Positions 58,246 through 64,000 of a DNA stretch of 64,000 bases are shown here, piece by piece (position 1 is the stretch's first letter; each line of letters opens with the position of its first letter). Location: NCBI GenBank assembly GCA_035536185.1, contig DATLOM010000060.1:1-64000 (forward strand), written 5' to 3'. A program made the translations under genes and the position numbers. The stretch comes from GCA-2861595 sp035536185 (GTDB lineage: Bacteria; Actinomycetota; Acidimicrobiia; Acidimicrobiales; GCA-2861595). The notes under the pieces are model-generated. The model was given only the letters and a program-made list of their open reading frames with translations, searched no databases and was not told the DNA's origin.

Positions 58246-59241
58246 ATGAACCGAGGAAAAGTGCAGCGGAGGGCCCTTGGCGTAGCCGTCGGCATCGCCG
58301 GTGGCATCATGGGCATAGCCGGCCTGGCTTGGGCGTGTACGCCCCAGGCCACCACCCAGAGCATCACCCCCGGAGCGGCGCCGCCAGGGGCCGAGGTGAC
58401 GCTGACCTCCGAGAACGGGTATCCCAGCGCTGCCCCGGTCGAGATCCGGTGGAACAGTTCGGAGGGCCCGCTCCTCGCCACTGCCGCAGGCAGCGGAAGT
58501 TTCTCGGTCCGCTTCACGGTCCCAGACGTTCATCCCGACATCTACTACGTGGTGGGCGTGCAGCGTTCGGGCGGCGTCATCACCCATAAGGCCGTCGTGT
58601 CCTTCGAGGTCACTCCTGCTACGTCCACCGCTTCGGGCCCGGCCCGCAGCGGCACCGGCCCCACCGGTGCCGGCCAGGGCGGGTCCACCTCATCTCAGGC
58701 GGCCGGCGGCTCCGGTACCGCCGGCTCGCGCACCGAGGAACAGGCTGCCACAGCCACACCCGGCACCGGCCCGGCCTTCCCGGCCGAGACGGGTGCCAGC
58801 GCCACCCCGTCCCCGTCCCCGTCCCCGGCCGCGACCGCCGAGACGGCTGCCAACTCGGCGAGAAACGCCACGGCCAGTGCTAAGGCAACCAGCCCTGCTG
58901 CTGGCCCGGCGACCTCTGCCGCCACCACGACGGGGCAGGGCGTCACCGCACCGGCGGACGACCGTGAACGCGCTCCTGGTGGCGCCGAGGCCGCGGTCTC
59001 CCCGTCCGCCAACAGCGTGTCCGGTGACCTGTGGGCAGGGTTCTCCGGCGGTGCGGCCGACAGGGCCAGCCTGGCCCCCGATCAGCCTGACCACTCCTCC
59101 GGCACGAGCCCCGTCGCCGTCGGTGCCGCTCTCATGTCCGGTGGCCTCGTGATGCTGTTCGCCGGGTTCATGGTTGCCGAGGCACGCCGTCGCCGGGTGG
59201 GCGTCGCTGCGTCGTCAGGAGGCGGCGGCCCCCGCAGGTAA
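58246..59241 (+). CDS. Exported protein with Ala-Trp-Ala-Cys-Thr signal peptide junction, long stalk and C-terminal anchor
   Basis: A 331-residue paralogue of the 23308-23883 product. Signal peptide (about 1-30) ends IAGLAWA before CTPQATTQSITPG; a small Ig-like domain (VEIRWNSSEGPLLATAAGSG, VHPDIYYVVGV) follows. Then comes a stalk of about 170 residues rich in Ala, Thr, Gly and Ser, a C-terminal helix (VGAALMSGGLVMLFAGFMVA) and a basic tail. Both paralogues are preceded by a TTCAG-type promoter. AAGGAG lies 8-9 bp before the ATG. The 160-bp gap to the following Kelch gene contains one TTCAG half site. Confidence 0.82.
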   Translation: MNRGKVQRRALGVAVGIAGGIMGIAGLAWACTPQATTQSITPGAAPPGAEVTLTSENGYPSAAPVEIRWNSSEGPLLATAAGSGSFSVRFTVPDVHPDIYYVVGVQRSGGVITHKAVVSFEVTPATSTASGPARSGTGPTGAGQGGSTSSQAAGGSGTAGSRTEEQAATATPGTGPAFPAETGASATPSPSPSPAATAETAANSARNATASAKATSPAAGPATSAATTTGQGVTAPADDRERAPGGAEAAVSPSANSVSGDLWAGFSGGAADRASLAPDQPDHSSGTSPVAVGAALMSGGLVMLFAGFMVAEARRRRVGVAASSGGGGPRR

Positions 59242-59401
59242 TCCAGAGCGGGAGCAGAACACGCTTCTTCAGCCGGGCAGATCACTGTGGTGGTCGCTCC
59301 GGCGGCGAAGCGGCGGTAGGGCTGTAACTCACCATCTCTTCGTACTCGCTCGGGGGCCGGCCGGCTGCCCGAGAAGCCACCACCACTACCAGGGCCGGTA
59401 A

Positions 59402-62400
59402 ATGAAGCAGGGACGAACAAGGATGATGGCGGACGCTGCGGCGGCAGGAGGGCGGATTTTCTCTCGGCACCTCCCAGCGCTCAGGACCGGCCCTCGGCGC
59501 AACGTGGCGCTCGCCCTCGTGGCTCTGGTCGTGGCGAGCGGGCTCGACTCCGTCCGCGGGGCCGGTGCGGCAGCTGACGCCGCGGGGGCGTGGGTGGCGA
59601 CGTCGTCCATGGACGTGGACCGCGGCGGGCATACGGCGACGCTTCTCCTCGATGGCCGCGTGCTGGTCACTGGCGGGGTCACCCAGCCCGAGGGAGTCAC
59701 CCGCACCGCCGAGGTCTACGACCCGGCGACCGGAAGTTGGTCGCCTACCGGGTCGATGCAGTCGGTCAGAGCCGGCCACACGGCCACCCTTCTGGACGAC
59801 GGCAATGTGTTGGTCACCGGCGGCGAGACCGTCATCACCGGCGGCGGGGGCCTGGCCACGGCTGAGGTATACGACCCGGCAGCCGGCACTTGGCGGGCCA
59901 CAGGCTCGATGAGTGTGGTGCGGGTCGGGCACTCAGCGACCTTGCTCCCTGGCGGCAAGGTTCTGGTCGTGGGCGGGGCCAATAGCAGTAGTACCAGTGC
60001 TACTGCTATTGCGACGACGGAGTTGTACGATCCAGCCGCCACCACGAACAACGTGCAGGGCCAGTGGGCGGCGGGGCCGCCGATGCGGTTCCCTCGCTCG
60101 GCCCATACCGCGACCCGACTGTCCACTGGAAATGTCCTTGTCGCCGGCGGGAGCGGTGGTGCCGATATCCCTCTGCTTGGGCAGGAAGGAACGAGTGGGT
60201 CCACCACCCTGGAGGTTTACGAGCCAAAAAGTGGTGACATCGGGTCGTGGGGGGCGCTCGGATCTCTCACCACCTCCCGGGTGCGAGGCCACGCCGCCAC
60301 ACTCCTCCCTGGGGGTGACAAGGTCCTGCTCTCCGGCGGGATCACCAGCGATACCCAATCCCAGGCAAATACGACCGGTAGCGCGGAGGTGTACGAGGCC
60401 GCCACTGGCCGCACCACCCAGACCAGCTCCATGTCCGGCCCTCGGCTCCGCCACACTGCCACGCTCATGGCCGACGGCAAAGTGCTTGTGGCCGGTGGGT
60501 ACGGTGGTGACGACACGGATTCCTCTTTCCAGCTCAGCCTGGCCGAGATCTTCGACCCCGGAGCGCCCGGGACTGGTGATGCGGGGCAAGCGGTCACTGG
60601 AGCGTGGTCGACAACCGGCTCGATGATCAAGGGCCGCAGCGACCATACCGCCACACTGCTCGATGGAGGGACGTGCGACGTTGGCTCTCCGCCCGCGCAC
60701 TGCGGGCTGGTCCTTGCCACCGGCGGTGACGGTGCGGTCAGGCCTTTTGCATGTGACGTTCAAGCGACTGCTACCCCGACCTGTGCCAGGCCGACGGGCA
60801 GGACGGCCGAGTTCTTCGATCCCGAGCCGACGCGACGGCCTCCGTCGGTTACGGGCGTCGAGCCCGCCGACGGCCCGACCCACGGCGGCACCACGGTGCT
60901 GATCAGGGGGGTCGGACTGGCCGGTGCCACCGGGGTCCGGTTCGGAGATGTCGCCGCCTCCCACTTCGAGGTAGTGACCAGCACCCGCTTGAAAGCCACC
61001 AGCCCGCCCCACCCGGTGGGGCCTGTGTCGGTCACCGTCACCACGCCCGTCGCCGTCTCCGGGAGCAGTGACAATAGCCGCTTCACCTACCGGTTGGCGG
61101 CCTCATCGCGCGACCGGACCACAGTTACAGGGGTCAGCCCGGCCGGCGGCACCAGTGCCGGAGGGACCCGGGTCACCGTGACCGGCACCGGCTTCTTTCC
61201 CGCCGCCAAAGTTGAGTTCGGCGGCACGCCCGCCTCGGAGGTCACAGTGGCCTCCGACACCGAGATCGTCGCCCTGAGCCCTCCTCACGCCGCCGGCACC
61301 GTTCCCCTGACCGTGGCCAGCCCACAGGGGAGCGCCAGCGGTGAGTTCACCTACGGCACCGGCGCGTGGACACCAACCGGGCCGCTCACCGGGTGCCAGC
61401 CGGCCTCGGCCTCGTGCGCCGCCCGCACGGGTCACACCGCCACGTTGCTCCCGGGAGGCAAGGTTCTGGTAGCCGGGGGTACGGCGGGAGGCGGAGCCCC
61501 TATGGCATCGGCAGAGTTGTACGACCCCGCCTCGGGCACATGGGCGCCGACCGGTGGCCTCGCTAATGCGCGTTGGGGCCACACGGCGACCCTCCTCCCC
61601 GACGGCAAGGTGCTCGTCGTCGGGGGCTTCAGCCTTCTTCAGACATCGGCCGGTCAGGCGCCCTTCCCCCTCCCTTCGACGGAGCTCTACGATGCCGACA
61701 CTGGCATCTGGGCCCCTAGCGACTCCCTGCTCACGCCGCGTGGTTTCCACACAGCAACTCTCCTCGGAGACGCTGTCCTGGTAGCCGGTGGGAGTGACAG
61801 GAGCGACAGGACGGTTTCCAGCTCCGGTATCGGGGACTCCACGTCAGCAGAGCTGTATGACCTCACGTCAAGGCTGTGGGTACCCACAGGAGACTTAGCC
61901 GTTGGCCGTTGGCAGCATTCAGCGACGCTGCTCCGAGACGGCAGGGTCCTGGCCGCTGGAGGCTGGCATGATCAGGACCGGGGCGACACGGGTTTCTATG
62001 CCAACGCTGAGGCATCCTCAGAGATCTACGACCCAATGCGCAAGGACCCGTTCACCGGTCTGCCCGGAGCCTGGTCCCCGGTCCCGGTGGCCATGCACGA
62101 GGCCCGAGCTGGCCACACCGCCACACTTCTGACCGATGGCGACGTGCTCGTCGCCGGAGGAGACGTCTACCCGAAGCCCGCAGACTCGGCCGAGATCTTC
62201 CGGCCGGTATCCGCTACATGGGTGCCAGCACCCCCGATGCCGAGCGCCCGGCGGGGCCATACTGCAACCCTGCTCCCCAGCGGCCTGGTTCTCGCCACGC
62301 CTGATGCTGTCTACGACCCTGCCGCGGGGGCCTGGCGCAACGTGGGCACCATGGAGACGCCCCGCACCGGTCACACCGCCACCCTGATTGGTGACACCGC

Positions 62401-63589
62401 CTGCGGCCCCAACTGCGGGCGGGTCCTTGCCGTCGGCGGGTGCTGTGGCGAGGGAGACAATACCCCTTTGGCGTCCAGCGAGTTGTACTCACCCGCCCCC
62501 CGGGTAACCGAAATCGCTCCCCGCTTCGGGCCGCGAGCCGGGGGCACGACCGTTGTCATCACCGGCACGGGGCTCGGCACGCCCAGCTCTATCACGTTCG
62601 GAGATGTGGAGTCGCCCACTGTGACTGCGGAGTCGGCCACACGGATCACCGCTGTGAGCCCGCCCCATGCCGCGGGTTCGGTGCCCGTGGTGGTCACAAC
62701 AGGAGGCGGGAGTTCGGGCACGGTCAGCGCCCCCTTGTTCACGTATGCCGATGCGTCGCCACCGTCGGCCGTCGAGGACCTAGTGGCCCGGGCGCTCTCC
62801 GAGTCGGAGATCGAATTGACCTTCCCGGCACCCGCCTCGGACGGTAACTCCCCCCCGCCGGCACAGCGGTACGTGGTCAAGCAGGCGGCGGCACCGATAG
62901 TCGACGACGACACGTTCTACGCCGCTACCAGCTTGTGCGGCGGCGAGTGCGGATTCCTGCCGATCGGCGTCGGCGAGGGCCTCTCCCTTCGGGTCGGGGG
63001 CCTCGCCCCGAATACCGCTTACCACTACGCGGTACGGCCACTCGGCGAAGACGGTGACCTCGGCCCGCTGTCCCGCTCCGCTTCTGCCACCACGATCAGC
63101 TCCGTGCCGAACACAGCGTGTGCCGCCCTGCCGGCCGTGACTGCCGGCAAGATCGCCTATCCGGCCGGTTATTCGCTGGTCGGCCTTCCCCCCGGCACCA
63201 TGGTGGGCTCGCGTTCGCCGCTCTACGGCTGGTGGGACCAGGGCGGCGGGGGCGCCTACCAGGCTCTCGATCCCTCGGCCCCGGCCGTGGCGGGGCGTGG
63301 CTACTGGGCCTGGGCCCCGTGCCCACGTCTGGTGGAGCTGGCCGCCGGCGCCGACGCGACTGCCGCGCCCCTGGGCGCCTACCGCGCCTCGCTGGTGGGC
63401 AACCCGTCGGCCACGTCCCCGGCCACCGTCTCCGGGCACGACTTCGTGGCTCGCTGGGATCCGGGCCTCAACGCGGGAGCCGGCGGCTACCGCATGTCCG
63501 GGCTTGGCCAGCCGGAGGTCCTCGCCGTCGGCGAGGGCGCCTGGGCCTTCAGCTACCGCCCCACCACCGTCATCGTGACCACACCATGA
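59402..63589 (+). CDS. Giant Kelch/IPT surface protein
   Basis: A 1395-residue exported protein, function unknown. After an N-terminal hydrophobic segment (about 35-55): a first Kelch propeller (HTATLLLDGRVLVTGG, EVYDPATGSW), two IPT/TIG domains (VTGVEPADGPTHGGTTVLIRG; VTGVSPAGGTSAGGTRVTVTG), a second Kelch propeller with CGPNCGR, a third IPT domain (ITEIAPRFGPRAGGTTVVITG), a fibronectin-III-like domain (PPSAVEDLVARALSESEIELTF) and a C-terminal region (GYSLVGLPPGT...GYWAWAPCPRLVEL). No C-terminal membrane helix is obvious. AGGG lies 7 bp upstream of the ATG. It overlaps the next Kelch gene by 4 bp, so an operon of propeller genes continues beyond the window. Confidence 0.85.
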   Translation: MKQGRTRMMADAAAAGGRIFSRHLPALRTGPRRNVALALVALVVASGLDSVRGAGAAADAAGAWVATSSMDVDRGGHTATLLLDGRVLVTGGVTQPEGVTRTAEVYDPATGSWSPTGSMQSVRAGHTATLLDDGNVLVTGGETVITGGGGLATAEVYDPAAGTWRATGSMSVVRVGHSATLLPGGKVLVVGGANSSSTSATAIATTELYDPAATTNNVQGQWAAGPPMRFPRSAHTATRLSTGNVLVAGGSGGADIPLLGQEGTSGSTTLEVYEPKSGDIGSWGALGSLTTSRVRGHAATLLPGGDKVLLSGGITSDTQSQANTTGSAEVYEAATGRTTQTSSMSGPRLRHTATLMADGKVLVAGGYGGDDTDSSFQLSLAEIFDPGAPGTGDAGQAVTGAWSTTGSMIKGRSDHTATLLDGGTCDVGSPPAHCGLVLATGGDGAVRPFACDVQATATPTCARPTGRTAEFFDPEPTRRPPSVTGVEPADGPTHGGTTVLIRGVGLAGATGVRFGDVAASHFEVVTSTRLKATSPPHPVGPVSVTVTTPVAVSGSSDNSRFTYRLAASSRDRTTVTGVSPAGGTSAGGTRVTVTGTGFFPAAKVEFGGTPASEVTVASDTEIVALSPPHAAGTVPLTVASPQGSASGEFTYGTGAWTPTGPLTGCQPASASCAARTGHTATLLPGGKVLVAGGTAGGGAPMASAELYDPASGTWAPTGGLANARWGHTATLLPDGKVLVVGGFSLLQTSAGQAPFPLPSTELYDADTGIWAPSDSLLTPRGFHTATLLGDAVLVAGGSDRSDRTVSSSGIGDSTSAELYDLTSRLWVPTGDLAVGRWQHSATLLRDGRVLAAGGWHDQDRGDTGFYANAEASSEIYDPMRKDPFTGLPGAWSPVPVAMHEARAGHTATLLTDGDVLVAGGDVYPKPADSAEIFRPVSATWVPAPPMPSARRGHTATLLPSGLVLATPDAVYDPAAGAWRNVGTMETPRTGHTATLIGDTACGPNCGRVLAVGGCCGEGDNTPLASSELYSPAPRVTEIAPRFGPRAGGTTVVITGTGLGTPSSITFGDVESPTVTAESATRITAVSPPHAAGSVPVVVTTGGGSSGTVSAPLFTYADASPPSAVEDLVARALSESEIELTFPAPASDGNSPPPAQRYVVKQAAAPIVDDDTFYAATSLCGGECGFLPIGVGEGLSLRVGGLAPNTAYHYAVRPLGEDGDLGPLSRSASATTISSVPNTACAALPAVTAGKIAYPAGYSLVGLPPGTMVGSRSPLYGWWDQGGGGAYQALDPSAPAVAGRGYWAWAPCPRLVELAAGADATAAPLGAYRASLVGNPSATSPATVSGHDFVARWDPGLNAGAGGYRMSGLGQPEVLAVGEGAWAFSYRPTTVIVTTP

Positions 63590-64000
63590 GCCGGCACGTG
63601 ACCGCCTCAGGTGCCGCCGAGACCCGTCGGGTGATCGTCCGCCGGCGGGTCGGTTGCATCCTCGCCGCCGTGGCCGCGGTGGCCGCCACCGTCGCCGTGA
63701 ACGTGCCGGTCCGCGGCACCACACCCGGGCCTACACAACCGGGAATCTGGAAGACGACCGAGTCCCTTGACCTTCCGCGTCCTGGCCACACGGCCACAGT
63801 GCTCACTGGAGATGCGTGGTCCTGCCCCATCTACTGCGGCCGCCTTTTGATGGCTGGTGGGTCCGACGCCAGCGGACAGCCCTCGTCGGGCGGCTCGCTG
63901 TTCGATCCAGCTACGGGGACCTGGTCAGGGTTCAGCGTCCCCGGGGCCACCCGTGAGGGGCGGAGCAACCACACCGCTACCAGGATCGCCGACGGAGCGC
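63586..64000 (+). CDS. Kelch-repeat surface protein (3' end outside window)
   Basis: N-terminal 138 residues of another exported Kelch protein. It starts at ATG 63586, overlapping the previous stop (ATGA). An N-terminal signal or anchor (CILAAVAAVAATVAVNV) is followed by blade motifs RPGHTATVL, CPIYCGRLLMAGG and LFDPATGTW, with the same Cys-x3-Cys-Gly insert seen in the other Kelch proteins. The rest lies beyond the right edge. Confidence 0.8.
   Translation, partial: MSRHVTASGAAETRRVIVRRRVGCILAAVAAVAATVAVNVPVRGTTPGPTQPGIWKTTESLDLPRPGHTATVLTGDAWSCPIYCGRLLMAGGSDASGQPSSGGSLFDPATGTWSGFSVPGATREGRSNHTATRIADGA

Noticed and set aside
59255..59285. Possible tenth TTCAG box upstream of the giant Kelch gene
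   Set aside because: Only one half site is present (TTCAG followed after 10 bp by CACTGT); the position 11 bp upstream does not match. It may be a degenerate site but is not counted.

Overview
The window is high-GC DNA from a bacterium that looks like a deep actinobacterium, plausibly an autotrophic Acidimicrobiia member. This is an inference from gene content: red-type form I RuBisCO with phosphoribulokinase, actinobacterial-style surface propeller proteins, frequent GTG/TTG starts and several apparently leaderless genes. No rRNA, tRNA, CRISPR array or insertion sequence was seen.

Layout. (1) 1-2977: Calvin-cycle genes, with RuBisCO large subunit running off the left edge and divergent from class I fructose-bisphosphate aldolase and phosphoribulokinase. 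(2) 3158-7578: a compact DNA methyltransferase - NurA nuclease - HerA ATPase operon, probably a restriction-like defence unit. (3) 7840-20658: a long minus-strand operon encoding a small secreted protein, a BNR-propeller/cupredoxin protein, a 1458-residue delta-60-repeat protein, two Kelch proteins and a single-AAA FtsH-like protease. (4) 20849-26830: a decayed copy of the small secreted protein, an O-antigen-ligase-like protein, an exported protein with a distinctive signal peptide, and a FtsH relative with TWO AAA domains. (5) 26839-29760: an atypical receiver protein, a PadR-type repressor, and an OmpR-type response regulator with a soluble PAS histidine kinase. (6) 29776-35681: Kelch, NHL-repeat and vanadium-haloperoxidase-like secreted proteins. 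(7) 35832-46878: a surface polysaccharide cluster (WecA-like initiator, glycosyltransferases, Wzx-like flippase, epimerases, sugar dehydrogenase, deacetylase). (8) 46919-51075: membrane-anchored or lipoprotein envelope proteins and a substrate-binding protein. (9) 51178-64000: a second double-AAA FtsH, an M50 site-2-type protease with a zinc finger, a second BNR protein, a TrmB-type regulator, a second protein with the distinctive signal peptide, and a giant Kelch/IPT protein followed by another Kelch gene cut by the right edge.

The most interesting result is a shared promoter signature. Nine intergenic sites carry a direct repeat TTCAG-N6-TTCAG (11-bp period, two sites with one changed base in one half). 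At six sites it lies 10 bp (one is 10-11) upstream of a CANAMT-like -10 element, the geometry of PhoB/OmpR-type activation. At three sites it is inverted and lies exactly 38 bp upstream of a -10 element. The sites precede the double-AAA ftsH, the receiver and padR genes, both genes with the distinctive signal peptide, the small secreted protein that heads the propeller/FtsH operon, a Kelch gene, the haloperoxidase gene and the WecA-like gene. The likely reader is the OmpR-type regulator encoded in the middle. I infer one envelope regulon coupling unusual membrane AAA proteases to secreted beta-propeller proteins and polysaccharide synthesis. The same ingredients recur in the right-hand locus, which suggests a repeated functional module that I do not recognise as a described system.
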